From: Streptomyces griseoaurantiacus
GTDB lineage: Bacteria; Actinomycetota; Actinomycetes; Streptomycetales; Streptomycetaceae
DNA length: 53,965 bases
Assembly (NCBI GenBank): GCA_014656015.1
Contig: BNBP01000046.1
Location: 1-53,965, forward strand
Direction of reading: 5' to 3'
The position numbers were made by a program, and so were the translations under genes. The notes beneath the pieces are model-generated. The model saw nothing but the letters and a program-made list of their open reading frames with translations, had not been told where the DNA came from and did no database searches. Of the stretch, positions 16,667-24,888 are shown piece after piece; within the stretch, counting starts at the first letter, position 1, and each line of letters opens with the position of its first letter.

Positions 16667-17446
16667 TCACTTCCGGGACGCCGGCGGCCGGTACAGCTCG
16701 TACTCCGCGACGGTCTCGAAGCCCATCCGGGCGTACACCGGGGCTCCCAGGCCGCTGGCCTGCAACGTGCCGACGTGCAGTCCGCGCCGTCGGCCCTCCT
16801 CCAGCGCGGCGGCGGTGAGGGCCGCGCCGATGCCCCGGCGGCGGTGTTCCTCGGCCGTCGCCACGAGGTAGACGCCGGCCACGCCGTGGGCGTCGAACAG
16901 GAGCGAGGTGCCCACGGCCCGTCCGTCCTGGCGCGCGAGGAACCGCACCGCGCGGGGGTCCCGCGCCCACTCCTGCTCGAGGCCCACCACGGTGTCCACC
17001 AGCTCGGGCCCGACGCCGAAGGAGGGGCCGTAGGCCCGCACCCACGCGGCGCAGGTCCCGGGGTCGTCGCCCTCCAGCACCTCGATCTCCACTCCCGGCG
17101 GCGCCGGCACCTCGCTCACCCGGTCGAGCGACACGGCCATGACCGGCATGGCACCGACCCGTTCGAACCCGTGGCCGAGCAGCCGTTCGCCGGTGCCGGG
17201 CGCGCTGTCCGGCGCCACCCACCACATCCAGGGCACACCGGCCAGCTCCCGCCCGGCCCGGGCGAGGGCCTCCTCCGCCCGGTCGGCGTCCCGCAGCCGG
17301 ATCACCGCGTTGAGCTGGGCGTGCGCGACACCGCTGCGGTAGTACGTGAGGTCGTTCTCGCCGCGGCCCTCGGCACCCCAAGAGAGCCAGTAGGCGCGGC
17401 AGTTCGCGAGCTGGGGGGCGATTTCGTCGATGCTCTTCACGGTCAT
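16667..17446 (-). CDS. GNAT-family N-acetyltransferase
   Basis: 259 aa. The C-terminal GNAT domain is clear: VRFLARQDGRAVGTSLLF, VYLVATAEEHRRRGIGAALTAAALEEGRRRG (the acetyl-CoA pyrophosphate loop is RRRGIG) and LQASGLGAPVYARMGFETV. The N-terminal 110 residues are a divergent GNAT-like half (YYRSGVAHAQLNAVIRLRD...MWWVAPDSAP), so this may be a double-GNAT enzyme. It is a monocistronic gene; the substrate is unknown. Confidence 0.83.
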   Translation of the reverse strand: MTVKSIDEIAPQLANCRAYWLSWGAEGRGENDLTYYRSGVAHAQLNAVIRLRDADRAEEALARAGRELAGVPWMWWVAPDSAPGTGERLLGHGFERVGAMPVMAVSLDRVSEVPAPPGVEIEVLEGDDPGTCAAWVRAYGPSFGVGPELVDTVVGLEQEWARDPRAVRFLARQDGRAVGTSLLFDAHGVAGVYLVATAEEHRRRGIGAALTAAALEEGRRRGLHVGTLQASGLGAPVYARMGFETVAEYELYRPPASRK

Positions 17447-17638
17447 GCCGGAAAGCTACCGGCCCGCCCGCGCCGCCTGCCGCCGCCCGCGCCGCGCACC
17501 GGCCGGGAGGGCACCGAACGGGATCAACTACCGTTTCGGTGGCGCGGAGGACGGCACCGGCGACGGGGCCGTGCACTCCGGCCCTCGCGGCCCTCCGGGG
17601 CCGTCCGACGACTGGACCCGACGACGCACGGAGGACCC

Positions 17639-19948
17639 ATGGCCGCCCCCGCCCCTCGCCCCCGCCTGGACGCCTCGGCCCTCGACCGGGCCGCCGGTGT
17701 GCTGCTCGGCGCGGCCGCGGGCGACGCGCTCGGCGTGCCGTACGAGTTCCAGGCCACGCTCACCGAGGAGCAGCGGCCGGAGATGATCGGCGGCGGCCTC
17801 GGCCCGTACGAGCCCGGCGAGTACTCCGACGACACCCAGATGCAGGTGTGCATCGCCGAGGTCGCGGCCACCGGTGCCGACCTGCGGTCCCCCGAGGCGC
17901 TGGACGGCATCGCGGCGGGCTTCCAGCGGTGGCTGAGCGAGGGCGCCAGCGACGTCGGCGCGCAGACCCGCGCCGTGCTGCACGCCGCCGGCCGCACCCC
18001 CGGCACGCCCGGTGCCGCGCTGCGCGAGGCCGCCCGCGCCTTCACCGAGGCGAGGGAACAGAGCGCGGGCAACGGCTCGTTGATGCGCACCGGCGTCGTC
18101 GCCCTCGCCCACCTCGGCGACGCGGAGGCGATGGCCGAGGCGGCCACGGCGGTCGGCGCGCTCACCCACCCGGACCCCGACTGCGCCGACGCCTGCGTGC
18201 TGTGGTGCTCCGGCATCCGCACCGCCGTCCTGCACGGCACCTTCGACGGCGTGCGCGAGGGCCTCGCCCTGCTCCCCGCCGGGCGCCGGGAACGGTGGGC
18301 GGCGCTGCTGGACGAGGCGGAGGCGCATCCGCCGTACCACTTCTCCCACAACGGCTGGGTGGTGCACGCGCTGCAGGCCGCGTGGTCGGCGATCACCCGC
18401 ACCCCCGTGCCCGGACCGGGCGACGAACAGGGGCGGCAGCCCTCGGCGCACCTGCGCCTCGCCCTGGAGGCGGCGGTACGGGCCGGCACGGACACCGACA
18501 CGGTCGCGGCGATCGCGGGCGCGCTGCTCGGCGCGCGCTGGGGCCGCTCCGCCGTACCGGCCGAGTGGCGGGCCCTCGTCCACGGCTGGCCCGGCCTCGA
18601 CGCCGACGCCCTGATCCGGTTGTCGGTGCGCACGGCACTGGGCGGCCGGGACGAGACGGAGGCGGAGGAGGCGCGCCCGGGCACCGCCGGCACGGACACG
18701 GGAACCGGCGGGGAGGGCGCCGCGAGCCCGAAGGACGGGGCCGCGCGCACCCCCGCCCCCTTCGTGGAGCGCAAGGACGCCCGCTCCCGCGTACGGGGAC
18801 TGCTCCTCGGGCTCGCCCTCGGCGACACGCTCGGCTCCGCCCGGGGCACGCTGCCGGCGCACGACGTCCTGCGGGCCGGGGTCAGCACACAGCTCGCCTG
18901 CTTCACCGCCGAGGGCACGATCCGCGCCCTCGTCCGGGGCGAGCACAAGGGCGTCTGCCACCCGCCCTCGGTGCTGTGGCACGCGTACTGCCGCTGGGCG
19001 GCCCTGCAGGGACTGGAGACGGAGCGCATGAGGGAGCGCTGGGCGTCCGCGTCGGCCGGCCAGGCGTGGCCCGACGGCTGGCTGTCCCGGGTGCCCGCCC
19101 TGGCGCTGCGGCGCGGCACGGCACCGGCGACGGTGGCCGCGCTGTCCCAGGACCGGCAGGGCAGCACGGACCGGCCGACGACCTCCAGCCGGGGCTGCCA
19201 CGCCCTCACCCGCACCCTGCCGCTGGCCGCCGTCGCCGCGGGCAAGGACCCGGCGTACTGGACGGAACGCGCGTACGAGGTGGCCGCCCTCACCCACGGC
19301 GACCGTGCCGCGTGGTCCGCCACGGCGCAGGCGGTCGTCCTGCTCGGGCACTGCCTGACGAGCACCCCGGCCGAGGGGCTCGCCTTCGGCCCGCACGGCC
19401 GGGGCGACCACGACGGCACCCAGGTGCGCGAGGCGCTGCGGGAAGGACTGCGGCTTCTGGAGGCGACCGCCTCCGATCCGACGAGGAGCCCCGACCCGAC
19501 GAGGGCTCCCGACCCGACGAGGGCTCCCGACCCGGCGAGCGCCAGGGCCCGCGAGGCCCTCGACGCCGCCTTCCGGGAGGCGGCCGAGCACCCGGCGGAC
19601 GCGCGCCGCCTCGCCCGGCTGGCCCCGGACGCCACCGCGCCCTCGGCACTGCTCGGAGCGGTGTACGTCGCCGCCTCGTTCCCGGAGCGGGCACGGCTCG
19701 GTGAGGCCCTCCGCTTCGCCGCCGGGGCACCGGACGGCGACTCGGTGGCCTGCGTGACCGGCGCCCTGCTGGGGGCCGTCCACGGCGCGGAGGCACTGCC
19801 GGTGGACCTGGTCGCCCGGCACGAACTGGCCTGGGTGCTCGACACGCTCGCCCACGACCTCGTCGCCCAGCTCGCCGACTCCCCGAGCGGCAGCGAGTAC
19901 GTGCGGGGCTGGGACCCGCACTGGTGGGGCCGCTACCCGGGGTGGTGA
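17639..19948 (+). CDS. Tandem-domain ADP-ribosylglycohydrolase
   Basis: 769 aa; ATG with GGAGG just upstream. The first ARH domain (about 15-335) is intact: GAAAGDALGVPYE, the metal site YSDDTQM, HPDPDCADA and GTDTDTVAAIAGALLGARWG. The second (about 375-765) has the same layout (GLALGDTLGSARG, FTAEGTIRAL, THGDRAAW, PDGDSVACVTGALLGAVHG), but the SDDTQ metal motif is replaced by TAEGT, so it is probably catalytically dead or altered. The family removes ADP-ribose from proteins or nucleic acids, or hydrolyses related bonds. An 18-bp tandem repeat at about 19485-19540 encodes PDPTRA repeats in the second domain. Confidence 0.87.
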   Translation: MAAPAPRPRLDASALDRAAGVLLGAAAGDALGVPYEFQATLTEEQRPEMIGGGLGPYEPGEYSDDTQMQVCIAEVAATGADLRSPEALDGIAAGFQRWLSEGASDVGAQTRAVLHAAGRTPGTPGAALREAARAFTEAREQSAGNGSLMRTGVVALAHLGDAEAMAEAATAVGALTHPDPDCADACVLWCSGIRTAVLHGTFDGVREGLALLPAGRRERWAALLDEAEAHPPYHFSHNGWVVHALQAAWSAITRTPVPGPGDEQGRQPSAHLRLALEAAVRAGTDTDTVAAIAGALLGARWGRSAVPAEWRALVHGWPGLDADALIRLSVRTALGGRDETEAEEARPGTAGTDTGTGGEGAASPKDGAARTPAPFVERKDARSRVRGLLLGLALGDTLGSARGTLPAHDVLRAGVSTQLACFTAEGTIRALVRGEHKGVCHPPSVLWHAYCRWAALQGLETERMRERWASASAGQAWPDGWLSRVPALALRRGTAPATVAALSQDRQGSTDRPTTSSRGCHALTRTLPLAAVAAGKDPAYWTERAYEVAALTHGDRAAWSATAQAVVLLGHCLTSTPAEGLAFGPHGRGDHDGTQVREALREGLRLLEATASDPTRSPDPTRAPDPTRAPDPASARAREALDAAFREAAEHPADARRLARLAPDATAPSALLGAVYVAASFPERARLGEALRFAAGAPDGDSVACVTGALLGAVHGAEALPVDLVARHELAWVLDTLAHDLVAQLADSPSGSEYVRGWDPHWWGRYPGW

Positions 19949-20053
19949 CCGCTGCCCGGGACGAACGGGCGCCGGAACGAGGGCCGTCGGCGGGACGCGC
20001 CCCGGGCCGGCGCCGGCCTCACCGCGAGCGGCGGTGTCTGGGGGGCGCCGACG

Positions 20054-20275
20054 TCACCTGGAGCGGCGGTACCGCGGACGGTGTGCGTCCCGCTCCGGCA
20101 CGGTCTCCGGCGGGAAGGGCTCCGTCTCCTCGAACCCGAGGTCGGCATCGTCACCGAAATCCGGGGCGTGGAACGGGTCCGTGACCGGGGGCGGCGACGC
20201 CGCGGCGGAACCGCGGGGCGCCCCCTCGGGGGCGGAGAACAGCGAGGTCGAGTCGATGAGAGAGATTCCGTTCAT
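20054..20275 (-). CDS. Possible 73-aa small acidic protein
   Basis: An ORF from ATG 20275 with protein-like, non-shadow composition: an N-terminal hydrophobic-polar segment (MNGISLIDSTSLFSAPEG), a proline/acidic centre (FGDDADLGFEETEPF) and a basic end (RPRYRRSR). No convincing ribosome-binding site precedes it, and I recognise no family. It lies 83 bp downstream of the 73-aa KOW-like gene on the same strand. It may be a real small gene or chance. Confidence 0.3.
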   Translation of the reverse strand: MNGISLIDSTSLFSAPEGAPRGSAAASPPPVTDPFHAPDFGDDADLGFEETEPFPPETVPERDAHRPRYRRSR

Positions 20276-20358
20276 GACCGGGGGAGAGAGCGTGAGGACG
20301 CGCGGAAGGACCCCGCGACGACCGGTGCCGCCGCGCGCGAGGAGCGCGCGCGGCAGGC

Positions 20359-20580
20359 CTAGAGCTTGTTGAGCTTGGCGTAGGGGCTGGGGATCCGCGC
20401 CTGCGTGGCGCCGAAGTCGACGAGAGCCGCGATCCCCTCCTCCATGCCGACGACCCGGCCGAGGCCGTACATGTCGTGCGTGACCCTGTCGCCCACGGCG
20501 AAGTGCTTGGGCGGCGGGGGAACCGGGGCCTTGAAGGGGCTCGTGGGCAGATGGCGTCTGGGAACCGCTGGCTTTGTCAT
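20359..20580 (-). CDS. Small conserved actinobacterial protein (CarD/KOW-like barrel)
   Basis: 73 aa. A basic, proline-rich N-terminus (TKPAVPRRHLPTSPFKAPVPPPPK) precedes a compact beta-barrel-like segment HFAVGDRVTHDMYGLGRVVGMEEGIAALVDFG, which resembles the F-x-x-GDxVxHxxyGxGxV start of CarD/UvrD-tail Tudor-like domains. These short proteins are common in Streptomyces but uncharacterised. It is divergent from redD and just outside the red cluster core. Confidence 0.7.
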   Translation of the reverse strand: MTKPAVPRRHLPTSPFKAPVPPPPKHFAVGDRVTHDMYGLGRVVGMEEGIAALVDFGATQARIPSPYAKLNKL

Positions 20581-20926
20581 CCCCTCCAGTATGCGCCCAT
20601 CCGGGCCCGCCGGGGCGATCCCGGCGGCTCCGGATGCCGGCCGGCCGCCCCGCGGCCGCCTCCCGGCCGCTCCCCGTCCTCAACGAATGGTGGAGACCAC
20701 CGGGTGGGCCGGGGCAGCCTGGCGTGGAGTGGAGAAATCCATCATTGGATGGATGACAGGAATCGGGACGGCTGAAAAACTCAAGCCAGAGTTTCGCATT
20801 CAAACACCTCTGCCACCGGCGAACAGGCAGCGCTCCGGCGGGGGCTTGAACACGGGTCTCCCCAATGGCGCGACACCGCTGACACGCTGGTCCGATTTCC
20901 GTTTCGCAGCAGACCGGGGGAGTGGC
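20581..20926. promoter_or_regulatory. redD upstream region
   Basis: 346 bp between divergent genes. It contains a dyad ATCCA-TCAT-TGGAT (20737-20750) within an AT-richer patch, plausibly where RedZ or global regulators act; no binding-site consensus for RedZ is assured. An in-frame ATG at 20753 would add 58 residues to RedD, but typical SARPs start where the TTG lies. I see no 11-bp-period heptamer array of the kind present before redP and redQ. Confidence 0.4.
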
Positions 20927-21733
20927 TTGCGCATCAATATTCTGGGGCCCGTTTTCGTCGACGCCGAGGGACAGACACACGCCATTCGCGCCAACAAGGT
21001 GCGGGCCATGCTCGCCACCCTCGCTCTGGAGGCGGGTCGGGCGGTGTCCAGCGAGGATCTCGTCGACGAACTGTGGTCCGGGCACGCCATAGGCAACACC
21101 CGCAACGCGTTGCAGGCGACGGCCACCAGGCTGCGCAGGGCGATCGAACCCGCCGCCCGCCGGCGCGGGGGCTCTGTGCTGCGCGGGGTGAACAACGGCT
21201 ACCTCCTGGAGATGTCCCCGGAGCACGTGGACGGCAACAGGTTCCTCGAACTGGCCGCGCAGGGGGCCGCGCATCTGCCGGCCCGGCCCGAACGCGCCCT
21301 GGAACTGCTGCAGTCCGCCCTGGACCTCTGGCGCGGCCCCGCCCTCCTCGACGCGGGCGACGGCCTGCGGGTACGGGGCGCGGCGGCCCTCTTCGACGAA
21401 CGCCGGCTCACCGTCCGCGAGGACCTGGCCAGCGCCCTGCTGTCGGTGGGCGACGAGGCCCGGGCGATCGCGGAACTGCGCCGGCTCGTCTCCCTCCACC
21501 CCCAACGGGAACGCTTCTGCGAACTGCTCATGGTCGCCCTCTACCGCACGGGCCGCCAGGGCGAGGCGCTGGACCTCTTCCGCTGGGCCAGACGGCGGCT
21601 CGACGAGGAACTGGGCATCCGGCCGGGCGCCCCGCTGCAGCGTCTGCACGCGGAGATCCTGGCCCAGGACCCGGTGCTGCGGCAGCGCGCGGCGGTCCTG
21701 CCGAGCCGGCGCGAACCGGCGGTGGTCCGCTAG
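20927..21733 (+). CDS. redD: SARP-family pathway activator RedD
   Basis: 268 aa from a TTG at 20927 with GGGGGAG upstream; the first residues (RINILGPV) are the canonical SARP start. Residues 1-95 form the OmpR-like winged helix (KVRAMLATLALEAGRAVSSEDLVDELW, then NALQATATRLRRAI and the wing VLRGVNNGYLLEM). The remainder is the bacterial transcriptional activation domain (BTAD), a helical repeat ending GAPLQRLHAEIL. SARPs bind direct heptamers with 11-bp periodicity and activate biosynthetic promoters; such arrays occur between redQ and redP. RedD is the direct activator of red genes in S. coelicolor. The frame has no TTA codon. Its stop overlaps the redX start. Confidence 0.9.
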   Translation: MRINILGPVFVDAEGQTHAIRANKVRAMLATLALEAGRAVSSEDLVDELWSGHAIGNTRNALQATATRLRRAIEPAARRRGGSVLRGVNNGYLLEMSPEHVDGNRFLELAAQGAAHLPARPERALELLQSALDLWRGPALLDAGDGLRVRGAAALFDERRLTVREDLASALLSVGDEARAIAELRRLVSLHPQRERFCELLMVALYRTGRQGEALDLFRWARRRLDEELGIRPGAPLQRLHAEILAQDPVLRQRAAVLPSRREPAVVR

Positions 21734-24700
21734 TGCGCCGCGAGGAGAACCGCCCGGGGGACGGTCCGGCGGGCGGCCCGGCGGAGGGCGGCCCGGCGGC
21801 GCCCGAGGCCGTGGCGATCGTGGGGATCGGCGCGCTGTACCCCGGCGCCCGGGGCCCCGGACAGTTCTGGGAATTGATCGGCCGCGAAAAGCCGGGAAAC
21901 CGCGGATTCCCGGGCCCGGACCGCACGGCTCGCGATTCCACGGCCGGCGATTTTTCTGCTCGCGCATCGGCGGTTCACGAATTCGCGGTGCGTGAGGGGG
22001 CGGGGCGCGACGCGGAAAGTGCCGATCTCCCGGATTCCGCCGAGGCGGAACGGCGTTCCGGGGCGCGCGGTGCGGGGACGCGGAACGCCGCGTCCCCGTC
22101 CCGGAACGCGACGGGGCGGGCATCCACTCGCCGTGAATCCACGGGCCGCGAACCCACGGACGGAGGGCTTCCGGGCGGGGGTTCTCCGGGCCCAGGTCTG
22201 CCGGACGGGGGTTCTCCGGGCCGGGCGGTCCCGCGCCGGGTCTTCCCGGAGGAGATCTTCCCCGACCGGCCCGGAACCCTGGACGACATCCTCGTCGACG
22301 TCGCCCGGTTCGGCATCCCGCCGGCCCAGGCGGGCGCCATGGCCCGCATGCAGCTCCTCATGCTCGAAGCGGCCCACCAGTGCCTCTCGGACGCCGGTCA
22401 CCCCGAGCGCCCGCTGCCCGCCGCCCGGACGGACGTCGTCACCGGTACCTGCTTCGCGCTGGACCGCCAGCACGCCAACGCGACCCGGATCGAGGCCGGC
22501 CGCTACGCCCGCGAGGTCGAAAGGGCCGCCGTGGCACAGGGCGTCGACGCGGCCACGGCACGGGCGGCCGCCGAGGAACTGCGCGCGCGGGTGGCACGGC
22601 TCACGGGCGCCTCCCCGCACGACCGGGTGGGCGAGATGGCGAGCACCGTCCCCGCCCGCATCGCCACCGCCTTCCGTCTGCACGGCCGCACGCTCGCCGT
22701 CGAGGCGGCGGACGCGACGTCCTTCCTCGCCCTCGACCACGCGGTGCACAACCTGCGCCGGGGCGTGTCCGACGCGGTGCTCGTGGTCGCGGGACAGCAG
22801 TGGGAGAGCCCCGTCGTCACCGGGGGCCTGCGGGCCAAGGGGCGGTTCGCCGAGGGGGCGTGGGAGGCGTCGGAGCCCGGCGCCACCGGCACGGGCGAGG
22901 TGCCGGGCCGCGCCGGTGAGGGCGTCGGGGCCCTGCTGCTCAAGCGGCTCTCCACCGCCCTGCGGGACGGTGACCGGATCTACGCGGAGATCCTCGACTC
23001 ACGCCTGCGTCACGACCCCCGCCCCGGAGCCTTCCGTCCCTCGCGCGACGCCGGGCTGCGCCGCTCGCTCGCCCGGGAGTCCCTGCGTGCCGCCGGGGCC
23101 GACCCGGCGTCGGTGACGCACGTGGAGTGCGTGGACTCGGCGGAGCGGACCGGGGGCGGGGTGCGGGACCGGCTCGGCGACACCTTCGCCAACGCCGGAC
23201 TCGCCGCCGTCACCGGAGCCGCCCTCGCCCTGCACCACCGCCGGAACCCGGCCGGCGCCGGACAGCCGTCCGGGGAGGAACCGTCCGGGGAGGGCGGCGC
23301 GGCGCCGCGCCGGGCGGTGGTGCGCGGGTCCTCGCTCACCGGCACGGTCTGCCACCTCGTCCTCCAGGAGCACAGGAGGAACGAGGAGACGGCGGCACGC
23401 GCCCCCGGCGCCCCGCGGCCCGCCCACGCCCCCCGCCAGGGTCACACCCCCCGCACCCCGTCCTCCCTCCCCGAACCGATCGCCGTCGTCGCGCTGGCCG
23501 GCCGCTTCGCCGGGGCGGCCGACGCCGAGACCTTCTGGAAGGTGACCGCCTCCGGCGAGACCCGGATCGGCCCGGTCCCGGAGACCGTGCTCGAACGGGA
23601 CCTCTACCACGCCCCGGGCGCCCTCAGCCTCACGCACAGCTACACCGACCAGGGCGGTCATGTGCCGGTGCCCGAAGGACCGTACGGCGACGCGCGGATC
23701 GTCCCGGTGCGGCGGGCGGCGATGGACGACACCCAGCGCCTCGCGCTCGCGGTGGCCGCCGAACTGTTCCAGGGACGCGGGGGGCCTGCGGCGCGTGCGG
23801 CGCGTCCGGCGGCCGGGCTCACGGGACGCGGGATCGTCGCGATCGGCACCAACCTCGGGCTGACACGGGAGCGCCGCGCCCATGCGCGGGCGGTCCTGCG
23901 CGCCTGGGACGGTGCGGTGGCGGACCTGACCGCCCTCGACGGCCTGTCCCCGGAGCGGAAGGCGGCCCTGCGGACGGCGCTCCGCGACACATGGCCGCCG
24001 ACGGACGAGCCGACGTCACCCGCCGCCCTCGACGGCTGCCTCGCCGGCGGCGTCGCGGCCCTGCTGGCCAACGAGTACCGGCTCGACGCCGTGCCCCTCG
24101 GCGTCGAGGCGGCCTGCGCCTCCTCCCTCGCCGCCCTCGACGTCTGCGTCGGCGCCCTGCGCCAGGGAACCGCGGACTTCGCCGTCACCGGCGGGGTCGA
24201 ACTGGCCTGCACCACACGTGACATGGTGCTCTGCTCGGCACTCGGACTGCTCTCGCACAGCCGCAACGCGCCCTTCGACCGGGAGGCCGACGGCTTCACC
24301 CCCGGCGACGGCTGCGGCCTCTTCCTGCTCAAGCGGTACGAGGACGCCCGCGCCGACGGCGACGAGATCCTCGGCCTCGTCCGCGGCATCGGCGCCTCCA
24401 ACGACGCCAAGTCGCTGATCGCCCCCGACCTGGAGGGCCAGCTCCTGGCGATGCGAAGGGCGTTCGCGGAGGCGGACTTCGGACCGGCCGCGGTCGACTA
24501 CCTGGAGGCCCACGGCACCGGCACCAAGGTCGGCGACCGGATCGAGATCGCCGCGGCGGGCCGGATGTACGGGAGCGAGCGGCGGGCCCGTCCGCTGCGC
24601 ATCGGATCGGCGAAGTCGTTCTTCGGCCACACCTTCGCCGCCGCCGGGAGCGCCGGGCTGCTGCGCACGCTCCTCGCCATGCGGGCCGGGACCCTGCCGC

Positions 24701-24888
24701 CCAACGCCAACCTGCGCACCCTCAACCCGGCCCTCGGCCTCGACGCCGTCCCGGCCGTCGTCGACACCCGCCCCTCGCCGTGGACCCGGCAGCCCGGCCG
24801 GCCGCGGCGCGCGGCGGTCAGCTCCTTCGGCACCGGCGGCATCAACTACCACGTACTCGTCGAGGAACACCTGGACGGAGCCTCATGA
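21733..24888 (+). CDS. redX: RedX-type tandem ketosynthase, first KS degenerate
   Basis: 1051 aa from a GTG sharing a base with the redD stop (TAGTG). Two KS domains. In KS1 (about 25-545) the nucleophile position reads EAADATS (Asp327 instead of Cys), and the His motifs are lost (CVDSAERTGG; FANAGLAAVTG). A 110-residue Arg/Ser/Gly-rich insertion (about 58-170) interrupts KS1. KS2 (about 575-1050) is intact: EAACASSL (Cys795), EAHGTGT (His927), SAKSFFGHT (Lys961, His966). RedX and Serratia PigJ take pyrrolyl-2-carboxyl from the RedO carrier and extend it with malonyl on RedN, giving the precursor of the bipyrrole. KS1 is likely structural, like a chain-length factor. Confidence 0.9.
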   Translation: MRREENRPGDGPAGGPAEGGPAAPEAVAIVGIGALYPGARGPGQFWELIGREKPGNRGFPGPDRTARDSTAGDFSARASAVHEFAVREGAGRDAESADLPDSAEAERRSGARGAGTRNAASPSRNATGRASTRRESTGREPTDGGLPGGGSPGPGLPDGGSPGRAVPRRVFPEEIFPDRPGTLDDILVDVARFGIPPAQAGAMARMQLLMLEAAHQCLSDAGHPERPLPAARTDVVTGTCFALDRQHANATRIEAGRYAREVERAAVAQGVDAATARAAAEELRARVARLTGASPHDRVGEMASTVPARIATAFRLHGRTLAVEAADATSFLALDHAVHNLRRGVSDAVLVVAGQQWESPVVTGGLRAKGRFAEGAWEASEPGATGTGEVPGRAGEGVGALLLKRLSTALRDGDRIYAEILDSRLRHDPRPGAFRPSRDAGLRRSLARESLRAAGADPASVTHVECVDSAERTGGGVRDRLGDTFANAGLAAVTGAALALHHRRNPAGAGQPSGEEPSGEGGAAPRRAVVRGSSLTGTVCHLVLQEHRRNEETAARAPGAPRPAHAPRQGHTPRTPSSLPEPIAVVALAGRFAGAADAETFWKVTASGETRIGPVPETVLERDLYHAPGALSLTHSYTDQGGHVPVPEGPYGDARIVPVRRAAMDDTQRLALAVAAELFQGRGGPAARAARPAAGLTGRGIVAIGTNLGLTRERRAHARAVLRAWDGAVADLTALDGLSPERKAALRTALRDTWPPTDEPTSPAALDGCLAGGVAALLANEYRLDAVPLGVEAACASSLAALDVCVGALRQGTADFAVTGGVELACTTRDMVLCSALGLLSHSRNAPFDREADGFTPGDGCGLFLLKRYEDARADGDEILGLVRGIGASNDAKSLIAPDLEGQLLAMRRAFAEADFGPAAVDYLEAHGTGTKVGDRIEIAAAGRMYGSERRARPLRIGSAKSFFGHTFAAAGSAGLLRTLLAMRAGTLPPNANLRTLNPALGLDAVPAVVDTRPSPWTRQPGRPRRAAVSSFGTGGINYHVLVEEHLDGAS

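Noticed and set aside
16655..16667. Short palindrome ACCC...GGGT between convergent genes
   Set aside because: Only 4-bp arms in a GC-rich context; not enough for a terminator call.
17524..19921. Two antisense frames of nearly 800 codons opposite the ADP-ribosylglycohydrolase gene
   Set aside because: Ser/Arg/Gly/Ala-rich shadows without domain motifs or ribosome-binding sites.
20054..22123. Long minus-strand frame across redD and redX
   Set aside because: Opposite to SARP and KS genes with clear motifs. Only its last 73 codons could be a separate small ORF.
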